DNA of 64,000 bases from Leptotrichia sp. oral taxon 221. Lineage in GTDB: Bacteria > Fusobacteriota > Fusobacteriia > Fusobacteriales > Leptotrichiaceae. The stretch spans positions 930,001-994,000 of the forward strand of contig NZ_CP072378.1 of NCBI RefSeq assembly GCF_018128245.1, written 5' to 3'. Every line of letters starts with the position of its first letter. Position 1 is the stretch's first letter. The translations under genes were made by a program, and so were the position numbers. Below the pieces are notes generated by a model. The model saw nothing but the letters and a program-made list of their open reading frames with translations. It was not told where the DNA came from and searched no databases. Below, piece by piece: positions 18,229 through 27,170 of the stretch.

Positions 18229-18432
18229 ATGAAAAATAATGAAAAGTGTTTGAAATGCGGTTCTACTCTTTGCGAAATAAAAACAACAGTGTTACCGACA
18301 AAAAAAATGGGAGATACAAAAATTTCTTTAGATAAATTTTATTTAAAGATTTGTCAGAATTGTGGTTATAGTGAAATGTACTCGGCAAAAGTAATTGAAA
18401 AAAGTAAAAAAGCAGCTAAAACAACAGTTTGA
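18229..18432 (+). CDS. small zinc-ribbon protein
   Basis: 67 residues with two CxxC pairs (CLKCG near the N-terminus and CQNCG at about residue 43), predicting one zinc ribbon. It lies 8 bp after yraN with GAGGTGA as ribosome binding site. Its 3' end overlaps the start of the comF frame. It is likely nucleic-acid- or protein-binding; no further function is visible. Confidence 0.75.
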   Translation: MKNNEKCLKCGSTLCEIKTTVLPTKKMGDTKISLDKFYLKICQNCGYSEMYSAKVIEKSKKAAKTTV

Positions 18433-19099
18433 TGAAATAATATTTAATTTTAAAAGTCTTTTGTTCAAAAATAAAGATATATTTTCAGGGAGAGAATTAG
18501 TTGAGTACGGAATTGTATCAAAAGAAAGTAAAAATAGACTTTTTGATACAAAAAATTTAAGAAGTTTGAATAATATTTATTATATTTGGGATTATACAGA
18601 AGATTTTAAAAAATTAATTTTTGCATATAAATATAAAAGAAATAAGGCTATTTCAAAATTAATAGCAGAATTAATAGAGGAAGAATTTAAGTTTATTTTA
18701 AAAAATGAAAAAATAGATTTGGTCGTAAGTGTTCCTGTGAATAAAAAGCGGAAAAATGATAGAGGATACAATCAAGTGGATGAGATTCTTAATCAATTGA
18801 AAGTTAGTTATGTTCAGTTGGAGCGTGTAAAAAATACTAAAAAAATGTCTGATTTATTGGATGAAAAATTGAGAGAACAAAATATTAAAGGTGCGTTTAA
18901 AGTGCAAAATAATATAGATTTTAAAAATAAAAATATATTGCTGTTTGATGATATAATAACAACAGGTGCAACTTTGAAGGAAATAAAAAATAGTATTTTG
19001 GGAATGTATTCAAAAGAAGAAGACAGGAAAAATATAAAAGTTACAGTTTTTTGTCTGGCAGCAGCTAGAGAAATTAAAGTAAATAAAGGAGAAATATGA
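18395..19099 (+). CDS. comF: ComF-family phosphoribosyltransferase-like protein lacking its zinc ribbon
   Basis: The C-terminal half has the ComF/PRT signatures VVSVPVNKKRKNDRGYNQ and LLFDDIITTGATLKEI (PRPP loop with paired Asp). ComF proteins normally begin with a four-cysteine zinc ribbon; here the N-terminus has none, and the preceding 67-residue gene encodes a separate zinc ribbon, possibly a split. The start (TTG 18395) is uncertain because the frame overlaps the upstream gene by 38 bp and has no clear ribosome binding site. The stop overlaps the start of the GH13-like gene (ATGA), suggesting coupling. Confidence 0.75.
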   Translation: MKKVKKQLKQQFDEIIFNFKSLLFKNKDIFSGRELVEYGIVSKESKNRLFDTKNLRSLNNIYYIWDYTEDFKKLIFAYKYKRNKAISKLIAELIEEEFKFILKNEKIDLVVSVPVNKKRKNDRGYNQVDEILNQLKVSYVQLERVKNTKKMSDLLDEKLREQNIKGAFKVQNNIDFKNKNILLFDDIITTGATLKEIKNSILGMYSKEEDRKNIKVTVFCLAAAREIKVNKGEI

Positions 19100-21699
19100 G
19101 TTCAGTAAAATTAAAATTGGTAGTACTATGTTTTGTGATAGCTGGTTCAAGTATGTCATTTGCAAAAACGAAGAATGACAATCTTAATCAACTTAATCAA
19201 AATGTGACAAAAGTTAATGAGAAAAATATAAAAAGTGAGATTGCTGAAAATACTGATGAATCAACTTTAAAAGAAAAAACACAAGAAAAAAATGATAATA
19301 AAAATGATGATTTAGAAGTAGATGGAAATTCTGAGGAGCAGAGTGTTACTAAATACAGTCAAAGAAATGATGGAATTATTGATATAAATGCTTTGGAACA
19401 TAAGGAAACACCAGATTACAGAATAGAAAATGGTTCTAAAATGAGAATTATCTTAAAAACTAAAAATAATGATATTTATTCAGCAGAAGTTATGTTTGAT
19501 GGACAGAAACAAATGATGCGAGGAATTGGAAATTATTCTGGAAAAGAGATTTTTGTAGCAGAAATTCCAAATGTTCCAACAAGTTATTATTTTAAATTAA
19601 CAGATGCAAAAACTAAATATTATTATGGAAGAAACACAACAAAAGATGAATCAGCAGTTCAAAAATTCCAATATACAAAATCGAAAAAATTGACATCGAT
19701 TCCGAATTGGGCGAGAGGTTCAGTTGGATATCAAATTTATATAGATTCATTTAGAAATGGAAATGTAGATAATGATCCAATTTTTAACGAGTTTGGAACA
19801 GGTATTTTTTCTGAACCAACAGGAGAATTAAGATCGGGTAGATCTAAAAAAGAATTAGTACTTGCATATTGGGGAGGCGATGATAAGCCAGAATTTACAT
19901 TGAGCGAATGGGACAGTAACTATGAAGATAAAAATGATTGGGAAGAAAATGTTTTAAATGGTGTACAAAATTATACGAGATATTACGGAGGAGATTTAGA
20001 AGGAGTTGAAGAGAAATTAGATTACTTAAAAGATTTGGGAGTAGAGTATATAATTTTATCATCACCGTTTTATTCTTTGTCGAATCACAAATATGATACG
20101 ATTTATTTTAACCATGTAGATCCTTATTTTGGTTCAATCGAACAAACTGGAACGATAAAAGCTTTGGATATAAAAGGAAAAGTTCACAATGAAAATGGAG
20201 ATATGGAATTGAATTTATTGACTTACAATCCTGAAACTGATAAAAACTTGTTGGATGAAAGTTTATTAGATACCAAAACATGGGTTTGGACAGATTCAGA
20301 TTTACAATTGGCAAGTCTTTTGAAAAAGGCGCATGCAAAGGGATTGAGAGTAGTAATAGAAGTGGCTCCAGATACTACATCGAATAAGTTTTTTGCAAGA
20401 AATGGTGGGAAATACTCAAATTGGTATTTGAAAGACACGGTTTTAGATTTATCAAATCCACAAGTTAGAAATTATATCGAAAATTCATTGAAAAAATGGG
20501 TGTTAGGACCAGATGAAACATTCAAGAAAAATGTTTATGATGATGGAATTGATGGTATTAGATATGTGTATTATGATGATAAAAATAAAGAATATATTGC
20601 TGATATAACAGAAAATTTGAAAAAATATAAGCCAGATTTATTGATTACAGGAGAATTTTCGAATAGCTTTACAAAAGATATAGAAGAAGGCGTGTATGAT
20701 AGCGGAGCAGATTATAATATTGTAAATAATGTTATTAAATATATGGTTAATAACAATATAAATTATAAAATTGGAGATGTAGAATTTGCAAGTAAATTAA
20801 ATGAAATTTACAATAAATATGCAAATGAACGATTTAATGCGACACAAGTATTTTTTGATTCTTTAGATACTGATAGAATTTTTAGTGGGATAATAAATCC
20901 TAACAGAGTATATGATAGAAATAATCAGTCGAATCAAGGATATTTGAATATAAGACCAGATATCTATGATCCTTTAGCAGTTAGTAAATTAAAAAAAATA
21001 ATAGGTGTTCATTTGACATTGCCTGCAACGCCTGTAATTTATTATGGAGATGAAAAAGGAATGTGGGGAGCAGATTCTCCAAGAAATAGAAAACCTATGC
21101 TTTGGGATGATTATGCACCTTATGAAAATGAAACTGACCAAATTACAAAATATTCTATAGATAATTTGAGAAAGTTATCAAATGAGATTCAAATTGATGA
21201 GGTTCAAAAAAAGATCTCGTATCCTGTAAAAAGTAATTCCGAAATTGAGAATTATTATAAATCATTATTAGCAATCAGAAAAAAACATAGAGAATTATTT
21301 AGAAATGGAACTTTTAGAGTATTAGAAGTTTATGGAGATCCTAAAATGAAATCTAGAACTGATGCAGATATTAATCAATATTTAAGTGAGGAAAAAAGAA
21401 AGGCCCAAACTTATAGAAATTTAACTATAAATCCTGAATGGCCAAACCTTGATTTCTTATCTTATGAGATTTCCAGTGGAAATGAATCTATGATTGTTGT
21501 AGTAAATAATAGTTCAAGTAGTTATCCTGTATTTTTACAAGTTCCTAAGTTATTTGGATTTTATAAAAATGAATTAAATCCAAAAGAAAATTATTCTATT
21601 TCAGATAGAAAAATAAAACTTACTTTGAAACCAAATGAAGTGAAAGTATTGTATAGTAATGATAAAAATATGTTTGATTCATTTAAAAAGAAAAATTAA
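19096..21699 (+). CDS. secreted GH13 (alpha-amylase fold) protein with altered catalytic residues
   Basis: 867 residues with an N-terminal signal peptide (hydrophobic to about residue 23, SFAK junction), a Glu/Asn-rich linker, a CBM34-like beta domain (about 110-195) and a TIM barrel: SVGYQIYIDSFRNG, LSNHKYDTIYFNHVDPYFGS, GLRVVIEVAPDTTS and PATPVIYYGDEKGMWG. It resembles neopullulanase/cyclomaltodextrinase. The catalytic acid/base is kept (LITGEF, Glu520), but the nucleophile position reads DGIRYVYY, with Val491 where Asp is expected after Arg489, and the DxxxNH block reads EVAPDT. Activity may be lost or changed. It overlaps comF by 4 bp with AAAGGAG upstream and is followed by a terminator. 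Confidence 0.82.
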   Translation: MSSVKLKLVVLCFVIAGSSMSFAKTKNDNLNQLNQNVTKVNEKNIKSEIAENTDESTLKEKTQEKNDNKNDDLEVDGNSEEQSVTKYSQRNDGIIDINALEHKETPDYRIENGSKMRIILKTKNNDIYSAEVMFDGQKQMMRGIGNYSGKEIFVAEIPNVPTSYYFKLTDAKTKYYYGRNTTKDESAVQKFQYTKSKKLTSIPNWARGSVGYQIYIDSFRNGNVDNDPIFNEFGTGIFSEPTGELRSGRSKKELVLAYWGGDDKPEFTLSEWDSNYEDKNDWEENVLNGVQNYTRYYGGDLEGVEEKLDYLKDLGVEYIILSSPFYSLSNHKYDTIYFNHVDPYFGSIEQTGTIKALDIKGKVHNENGDMELNLLTYNPETDKNLLDESLLDTKTWVWTDSDLQLASLLKKAHAKGLRVVIEVAPDTTSNKFFARNGGKYSNWYLKDTVLDLSNPQVRNYIENSLKKWVLGPDETFKKNVYDDGIDGIRYVYYDDKNKEYIADITENLKKYKPDLLITGEFSNSFTKDIEEGVYDSGADYNIVNNVIKYMVNNNINYKIGDVEFASKLNEIYNKYANERFNATQVFFDSLDTDRIFSGIINPNRVYDRNNQSNQGYLNIRPDIYDPLAVSKLKKIIGVHLTLPATPVIYYGDEKGMWGADSPRNRKPMLWDDYAPYENETDQITKYSIDNLRKLSNEIQIDEVQKKISYPVKSNSEIENYYKSLLAIRKKHRELFRNGTFRVLEVYGDPKMKSRTDADINQYLSEEKRKAQTYRNLTINPEWPNLDFLSYEISSGNESMIVVVNNSSSSYPVFLQVPKLFGFYKNELNPKENYSISDRKIKLTLKPNEVKVLYSNDKNMFDSFKKKN

Positions 21700-21708
21700 T
21701 CTAAAATT

Positions 21709-21742
21709 AAAAATAGCTCATCGTCTAAGGTGAGCTATTTTT
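21709..21742. terminator. bidirectional rho-independent terminator
   Basis: AAATAGCTCA (21711-21720) pairs with TGAGCTATTT (21731-21740) across a 10-nt loop, with A-rich sequence on the left and a T-tract on the right, so it can serve both the GH13-like gene (+) and hom (-). Confidence 0.9.
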
Positions 21743-21760
21743 ATGTGAAAAATATATAAA

Positions 21761-22960
21761 TTATTTACTAACTTTTAATACAATTTTTTCTTTAGCATCT
21801 TTAATAATTTCACTAATTTCATTTCTTGAAATATTATCAACTAAAATAATGTAGAAGTTTTCTATTTCGTTTGTAACTTCAAAAGGTGAGTTATTAACAT
21901 CAAAATCTTTAGAAACTCTGATGTAATAAGAATCTTTTGTAGTATTAGAATCTACAATTTCAAATACTTTTGTTGAATTAAAGAAATAATCAGATTCAAT
22001 ATGATTTCTAGTAGTAATTTTAACAATGTCAGCAACTACAGCTGAAGCAGTTGGATCCATTCCAGCACCTTGTCCATAGAATAAAGTTTTATCTGTATAA
22101 GAACCAGTAGTTTCAATTGCGTTATAAACATCGTCAACTTTTGCTAAAATTTCTCCATTTGAAATTAAAACAGGTTCTACAGAAATTTGAGCAGAAGTTT
22201 CTGTCAATAGTTTTGAGCTAGCAATCAATTTAATAGTAGAATTCAATTGATTTGCAGCAGCGATATCAACAGTTGTAATATCTCTGATTCCAGACAATTG
22301 CATATCTTTAAATTTAATAGACCCTCCATAAGCAAGAGAAGCCAAAATATTTATTTTATGACCAGCATCAATTCCATCAACATCATAAGTTGGGTCAGCT
22401 TCAGCATATCCTTTTTCTGATGCTAATTTTAATGCTTCATCAAATGACAAATGTTCTTCTTTCATTTTAGTCAAAATATAGTTAGAAGTACCATTCATTA
22501 TTCCTCTAATGTCAGTAATAGTATTCGCAACTAAACTTTCCATTAGTGGCGTAACAATAGGTATTCCTCCACCAACAGCTGCTTCAAATAAGAATGAAAC
22601 GCCATTTTCTTTAGCGATATGAAATAATTCTACACCATGTTTAGCTATTAATGCTTTATTAGCAGTAACAACACTTTTTTTAGCTTTAAAAGATTCAGTA
22701 ATAATAGTTTTTGCGATAGTTTCTCCACCAATTAATTCAACAACTATTTTTACTTCTGGATCTGCTAATATTTTTTTATAATCATTTATCAAAATTGATT
22801 TATCAAAATCAAAAGAAAAATTTCTGTCTGTATTCAAGTCACAAGCATATTTCACTTCAATATCAGCTCTCGATTTTTCAAAGATACTTTCTTTTTCTGC
22901 TGTAAGTACTTTAAGAACTCCTTCTCCAACAGTTCCTAAACCAATAATTCCTATTTTCAT
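21761..22960 (-). CDS. hom: homoserine dehydrogenase
   Basis: 399 residues. The Rossmann motif GIIGLGTVGEGVLKVL is at the N-terminus, followed by VTANKALIAKHG, FEAAVGGGIPIV and the substrate-site region GTSNYILTKM and GYAEADPTYDVDGIDAGHK. A short ACT-like C-terminal domain follows (about 325-399). It reduces aspartate semialdehyde to homoserine for threonine and methionine. It lies downstream of lysC on the same strand with its own GGAGA ribosome binding site, 49 bp apart, so the two are probably co-transcribed. Confidence 0.96.
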   Translation of the reverse strand: MKIGIIGLGTVGEGVLKVLTAEKESIFEKSRADIEVKYACDLNTDRNFSFDFDKSILINDYKKILADPEVKIVVELIGGETIAKTIITESFKAKKSVVTANKALIAKHGVELFHIAKENGVSFLFEAAVGGGIPIVTPLMESLVANTITDIRGIMNGTSNYILTKMKEEHLSFDEALKLASEKGYAEADPTYDVDGIDAGHKINILASLAYGGSIKFKDMQLSGIRDITTVDIAAANQLNSTIKLIASSKLLTETSAQISVEPVLISNGEILAKVDDVYNAIETTGSYTDKTLFYGQGAGMDPTASAVVADIVKITTRNHIESDYFFNSTKVFEIVDSNTTKDSYYIRVSKDFDVNNSPFEVTNEIENFYIILVDNISRNEISEIIKDAKEKIVLKVSK

Positions 22961-23009
22961 TTTATATCTCCTAACAAATTATGAATATTTTTAATAATCT
23001 TTTTCAAGA

Positions 23010-24227
23010 TTAGTTTTCTAAAAATTTACTATGTAATGCTCTAACTGCTTTTTCAACATCACTTTCTTTAATAATACATGAAACATTTATTTCTGAACAA
23101 GAAATCATATCGATATTTATATTATTTTCTGCAAGTGTATCAAAAATTTCAGCTGTTGTTTCATAATGAGTTTTTAATCCAATTCCAATTACAGAAACTT
23201 TTGCGATTCTTTCTTCAAAAGTAACTCCTTCAGCACCTAATTCTTTTTTCAATTCTTCAGAAATTCTTACAGCTTCTAATAAATCATCTGATTTTACTGT
23301 GTATGAAATATTGTTAAGTTCTTTATTAATACTAGAACTTTGTAAAATAATATCTGTATTAATTTTAGATTTTGCAAGAGTGGAAAATACTTTTGCTGCA
23401 ATTCCTGGCTTATCAGGTAATCCAGAAAGAGTAATTTTTCCTTCGTTTTTAGATGATGTAACTCCAATAATTTTAGCTTTTTCCATTGATTTTTCTCCTT
23501 CACTTTCTACAATTGTTCCTAATGAATCATCAAATGATGAACGTAAATGTATTTTAATTCCATATTTTGCAGCGATCTCAACCGATCTAGGATGCAATAC
23601 TTTTGCTCCTGAAGCTGCTAATTCTAACATTTCCTTATATGAAATGCTTTCTAATTTTCTTGCGTTACTAACAATTCTTGGATCTGCTGTATAAACACCG
23701 TCTACATCAGTATATATTTCAACTTCATCAGCTGATAAAGCAGCTCCCAAAGCAACAGCAGTAGTATCTGAACCACCACGTCCAAGCGTAGTAATTTCAT
23801 TATTTTTTGTAATTCCTTGGAATCCAGCAAAAACAACTACATTCCCTTTAGATAAATTTTCTTTTATAACATCAGTGTCAATGTTCAAAATTTGAGCTTT
23901 TGTATGAGCGTCAGTCGTATTAAAGTTTACTTGGAAAGCATTTAACGATATTGCTTTTCCACCTAATTCTTCAATAGCAATTGCAAGTGAAGCAATTGAA
24001 ATTTGTTCTCCAGAGGTAAGAAGCATATCTAACTCTCTTTTATTAGGCGTATCAGAAAGCTCATAAGCTCTTTTGATCAAAGAATCAGTAGTTCCAGCAG
24101 GAGCTGAAACAACAACGATAACATCGTTTCCTTCATTTTTATATTTTAAAACTCTTTTGGCAACTTCTTTAACTCTTTCTGCATTTGCAACAGAAGTACC
24201 ACCGTATTTTTGTATAATTAATGCCAT
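23010..24227 (-). CDS. lysC: aspartate kinase
   Basis: 405 residues. The N-terminal kinase domain has IIQKYGGTSVANAERV, TSGEQISIASLA and TTLGRGGSDTTAVAL. Two C-terminal ACT domains (about 255-405) are the expected site of feedback control by lysine/threonine. It catalyses the first step of the aspartate pathway and is followed by hom; thrC lies 36 kb away. AAGGAG is about 15 bp before ATG, longer than usual. I saw no lysine riboswitch in the leader. Confidence 0.96.
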   Translation of the reverse strand: MALIIQKYGGTSVANAERVKEVAKRVLKYKNEGNDVIVVVSAPAGTTDSLIKRAYELSDTPNKRELDMLLTSGEQISIASLAIAIEELGGKAISLNAFQVNFNTTDAHTKAQILNIDTDVIKENLSKGNVVVFAGFQGITKNNEITTLGRGGSDTTAVALGAALSADEVEIYTDVDGVYTADPRIVSNARKLESISYKEMLELAASGAKVLHPRSVEIAAKYGIKIHLRSSFDDSLGTIVESEGEKSMEKAKIIGVTSSKNEGKITLSGLPDKPGIAAKVFSTLAKSKINTDIILQSSSINKELNNISYTVKSDDLLEAVRISEELKKELGAEGVTFEERIAKVSVIGIGLKTHYETTAEIFDTLAENNINIDMISCSEINVSCIIKESDVEKAVRALHSKFLEN

Positions 24228-24658
24228 TGTATACTATTTTCTCTCCTTACATTTTAAATTTAGGTTTATAAAGCCTATTTTCAAATATATAAATATTATA
24301 CCCTATATAATATACTATTTTCTAGTATAATTCAATATATATTACTAATAAAGTTGAGTTTTAAGTATATATATTTATAAAGATTAATATATATATAATA
24401 AATGGTTATAAGTATTTATTATATATATCGAAAAAAACGTTAATAAAAAGGCATAAAATATTAAAATATCTAACTTTTAGGACAAAAATTATAATATTTT
24501 TTAAAAATAAATAAAAAAAAGTTTTTATTTTTAAAAAAATATGGTATAATAATAACAGATAGCCAAAAACAAAAATAATGTAACAAAAATATATAAAGTA
24601 ATTTATAAAGTAATTTGTAACAAGATGTTTGAGGTATAAATTTTTAGGAGGTAATACT
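24228..24658. other. AT-rich divergent intergenic region with csp promoter and long 5' leader
   Basis: This stretch separates lysC (-) from the cold-shock gene (+). It is almost pure A/T and contains no gene I can support. On the plus strand TGG-TATAAT (24542-24550) forms an extended -10. Transcription from there would leave a leader of about 100 nt before the csp start, as is common for cold-inducible csp mRNAs. No riboswitch fold was recognised. Confidence 0.55.
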
Positions 24659-24862
24659 TTGTTAGGTAAAGTAAAATGGTTTAACGACAAAAAAGGATTC
24701 GGATTTATTTCAGGAGAAGATGGAAATGATTATTTCTTACATTTCTCAAAAATAAACAAAGAAGGATTCAAAACTGTTAGCGAAGGTGAAGAAGTAACTT
24801 TTGATGTAGAAGAAGGAGAAAAAGGACCTCAAGCAACAAATGTAGTTAGTTCTCAAAATTAA
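24659..24862 (+). CDS. cold-shock domain protein
   Basis: 67 residues, a single cold-shock domain covering the whole protein: [16 protein letters not shown] (RNP1) and DYFLHFSKI (RNP2 region, with Tyr-Phe-Leu where VFVH is usual). I chose TTG 24659 because AGGAGG (24646-24651) is correctly spaced for it and the CSD begins immediately. It binds single-stranded RNA/DNA as an RNA chaperone. It is monocistronic, followed by its own terminator. Confidence 0.93.
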   Translation: MLGKVKWFNDKKGFGFISGEDGNDYFLHFSKINKEGFKTVSEGEEVTFDVEEGEKGPQATNVVSSQN

Positions 24863-24873
24863 TTAAAAAAAAT

Positions 24874-24910
24874 TAGACTATACTATTTAAAGTGGTATAG
24901 TCTTTTTTTA
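24874..24910 (+). terminator. rho-independent terminator after the cold-shock gene
   Basis: GACTATAC (24876-24883) pairs with GTATAGTC (24895-24902) around an 11-nt loop and runs into a T-tract (24902-24909). Confidence 0.92.
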
Positions 24911-24949
24911 TTTTTAATAAAAAAATTTAACTAATTTTTAAATTACTAA

Positions 24950-25070
24950 CTAGGTGAACTACTCCCGCGTTTAGAAGCGGGAGCTTCTTGGGAAGTATCT
25001 GCTTTTGTTAGCCAAATATATTTACCAAGCTCTTCGGGTAGTTCCTACCCTGTTTTTTTATTTCCTAATA
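24950..25070 (-). ncRNA. probable omega RNA (TnpB guide RNA scaffold)
   Basis: In IS605-type elements the RNA that guides TnpB is transcribed from the 3' end of tnpB through the right end. Here this stretch follows the tnpB stop on the minus strand. It contains a strong G/C-rich hairpin near the transposon end plus pairable segments (AACTACCCGAAGAGCTTGG and the CAAGAAGCTCC block), a GC content well above its surroundings. The guide would be the host sequence just outside the right end, at about 24930-24950. Ends were not determined. Confidence 0.6.
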
Positions 25071-26162
25071 TTTCAACATTTCTTTTCCAATATCTTTTAT
25101 ATTCAGTGCCGCATTGTAATCTCTATCAATTTCAATTCCACAGCACTCACATTTATAACTTCTTTCTGATAATTTCAGTTCCTCTTTAAGATTTCCACAT
25201 CTACTACAAGTTTTCGATGACGGAAACCACTTATCTATTTTTAAAAATTGTTTCCCTAAAAACATCAGTTTATACTCAAGCATTCTCAAAAACATTCCCC
25301 ACCCATTATCTCCTACACTTTTACCAAAATTTAATGCCTGGCTCATCCCTTTCATATTCAAATCCTCAACAACCACAGCATTGTATTCTTCAGACAATTT
25401 TTTCGATAATTTATGCAAAAAATCTCTTCGACAATTTTTAATATACTCATGTAATCTTGATATTTTCGCTTTTTGCTTATACCAATTTTTAGAAAATTTA
25501 ACTTTTCTTGACAATGATTTTTGTGATTCTTTCAATTTTTTCTCCAATATCCTAAAATATCTTGGATAATCAGCCCTTTGGTTTTCAGAACTAATAAATA
25601 ATTCAGACATCGAAAAATCAAGTCCAATCACTTTATCATTACTTGACATTTTTTGAATTTCTTTTTCAAATTCCGTCAAAACAGAAACATAGTAATTTCC
25701 ATTACTATTTGTTAGTGTTACCGACTTTATTTTATAATCCTTTGGTATTTCTCTATGATATTTCAATTTTACTTTTTTCAATTTTGGCAAAATCAAATAT
25801 TTACCTTTCTCAATTCGTATCGAATTATTCACACAATTTGTCGTATAACTTTTAACACTTTTCTTTTTAGATTTGAACCTTGGAAACTTCGTCCTCTTAT
25901 GAAAAAAATTCATAAACGATCGTTTCACATTCAATTGAACATTTGAAAGTGCTAGACTGTCTACTTCTTTTAAAAATTGGTTTTCACTTTTCAAACTGGC
26001 AGGTGTAATTATTTTATTTTTTCCAGTTTCTTCATAAATTTTATTCGCAGTATACAAAATTTTGTTGTATACAAAACGAACACATCCAAAAGTCTTATTT
26101 ATCAATAATTCTTGATCTTTATTTGGATAAATTCTGTATTTGAATGCTAAATTATATTTCAT
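25065..26162 (-). CDS. tnpB: TnpB RNA-guided nuclease of IS605 family
   Basis: 365 residues. The RuvC-like catalytic triad is intact: Asp182 in IGLDFS, Glu266 in VVVEDLNMKGM and Asp348 in DRDYNAALNI. The zinc ribbon Cys319, Cys322, Cys338, Cys341 (CSRCG...CECCG) is complete. The N-terminal helix-turn-helix and wedge region (KYRIYPNKDQELLINKTFG, FPRFKSKK) is typical. The protein is of normal full length, so it is probably an active omega-RNA-guided nuclease, the ancestor type of Cas12. It begins 4 bp after the end of tnpA. Confidence 0.95.
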   Translation of the reverse strand: MKYNLAFKYRIYPNKDQELLINKTFGCVRFVYNKILYTANKIYEETGKNKIITPASLKSENQFLKEVDSLALSNVQLNVKRSFMNFFHKRTKFPRFKSKKKSVKSYTTNCVNNSIRIEKGKYLILPKLKKVKLKYHREIPKDYKIKSVTLTNSNGNYYVSVLTEFEKEIQKMSSNDKVIGLDFSMSELFISSENQRADYPRYFRILEKKLKESQKSLSRKVKFSKNWYKQKAKISRLHEYIKNCRRDFLHKLSKKLSEEYNAVVVEDLNMKGMSQALNFGKSVGDNGWGMFLRMLEYKLMFLGKQFLKIDKWFPSSKTCSRCGNLKEELKLSERSYKCECCGIEIDRDYNAALNIKDIGKEMLKY

Positions 26163-26166
26163 AAAA

Positions 26167-26565
26167 TTACACCTCCTTTTGACTTTGAATATATTTTTTA
26201 ATTATCTCTAACGGTGCACCTCCAACACTTACAACTAAGTAACTTCTACTCCAAAAATATTCTTTCCACAATCTTCCCCTTATTTCAGGAAATTCTTTTT
26301 TTATCAACCTGCTGGAAGCACTTTTGTAAGTATTTACAAACTTAGAAAGTTCAGTATTAGGCATAGCATTAATCAACATATGAATATGATCAACATCATG
26401 TTCCCATTCTTTAAGAACAATGTTATACTTCGGACATATTTTTTCAAAAATCTCTTTTAATCTATTAGAAATTTCATCATCAATGACTTCTCTTCGATAT
26501 TTTGTACAAAAAATCATATGATAATTTATATCAAATACTGAATGGTAATTACTATTATATGACAT
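26167..26565 (-). CDS. tnpA: Y1 HUH transposase of IS200/IS605 family
   Basis: 132 residues. The HUH motif HIH (His60-Ile61-His62, in DHDVDHIHMLI-type context) and the catalytic tyrosine Tyr125 in APLEIIKKYIQSQ are present, as is the typical N-terminal HMIFCTKYRREV. Length and motifs indicate an intact single-strand transposase, so the element may be mobile. On the minus strand it lies upstream of tnpB. Confidence 0.95.
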   Translation of the reverse strand: MSYNSNYHSVFDINYHMIFCTKYRREVIDDEISNRLKEIFEKICPKYNIVLKEWEHDVDHIHMLINAMPNTELSKFVNTYKSASSRLIKKEFPEIRGRLWKEYFWSRSYLVVSVGGAPLEIIKKYIQSQKEV

Positions 26566-26717
26566 TATTATTACCTACTTTTATATTATTTCACTGAATA
26601 AATTATATCATAAATATATCCTTTTTTCAATTTTTTTTACAAAAAAAAGCAATTCATCTCCCACTTATAGAAGCCGGAGACTTCTTGCTATCTTTTGTTA
26701 AATTAAATAAATCTTAA

Positions 26718-27122
26718 TTATTTTACATCATAAATAAATGTAAAATCTTTTTCAATATCAGGATGTAATTGCTTACCTACAAAACATCTTTTTGCAACAC
26801 CTTCCAATTTTTCTCTGTGTTTAGCTGAAAGGCTTTCAGGTAAGTGATATTCAATTACAAATTTTCTGATTTTATCATCTTCTACAATTTTATCTCCCTT
26901 TGCATGAAATCCACTCACATTAATATCTAAAATACGAGCTTTTGATTCGATAGTAGACATTGCGCATGTTATTAATGCGGCTACTAAAAGGTCACTTGGA
27001 GAACCAGTTTCATCATAACCACCAAATTTTTTAGCAATATCTGTAAAAAACTCTTGGTTTGATTTGTCAATAATCTTATTTCTTCCATTTTCTAAAAATT
27101 CAGCTTTAATCATAACTTTCAC
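26718..27122 (-). CDS. OsmC/Ohr family peroxidase-like protein
   Basis: 134 residues of OsmC fold: GGYDETGSPSDLLVAALITCAMSTIESKAR contains the first redox cysteine (ITCAM), and KRCFVGKQLHPDI the second. The family reduces organic or other peroxides using paired cysteines. AAAGAGGTGAAAG precedes the start on the minus strand. It lies downstream of the AI-2E family gene. Confidence 0.88.
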   Translation of the reverse strand: MKVMIKAEFLENGRNKIIDKSNQEFFTDIAKKFGGYDETGSPSDLLVAALITCAMSTIESKARILDINVSGFHAKGDKIVEDDKIRKFVIEYHLPESLSAKHREKLEGVAKRCFVGKQLHPDIEKDFTFIYDVK

Positions 27123-27170
27123 CTCTTTATAAATTTCTATTAGAATCTATTTTAAATCATATATCTTATT

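Larger units (their letters stand above)
24950..26700 (-). mobile_element. IS200/IS605-family element with tnpA and tnpB
   Basis: Both genes read on the minus strand, tnpA first, then tnpB, 4 bp apart. Each end carries a small imperfect hairpin of the kind recognised by Y1 transposases: CTCCCGC...GCGGGAG at about 24961-24982 (right end, downstream of tnpB) and CTCCCAC...GCCGGAG at about 26655-26680 (left end, upstream of tnpA). Both are followed by a shared CTTCTTG block. There are no terminal inverted repeats or target duplications, as expected for this family. The exact ends are approximate. The element sits between the csp terminator and the OsmC gene without breaking a gene. Confidence 0.85.

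Noticed and set aside
24228-24400. Possible lysine riboswitch or T-box before lysC
   Set aside because: The leader is short and nearly pure A/T, with none of the conserved helices; nothing supports a riboswitch.
24629-24658. Upstream TTG extension of the cold-shock protein
   Set aside because: The AGGAGG at 24646-24651 would lie inside the coding region; the domain begins exactly at TTG 24659.
25217-25946. Plus-strand frames across tnpB
   Set aside because: They are shadows of the intact minus-strand tnpB gene.
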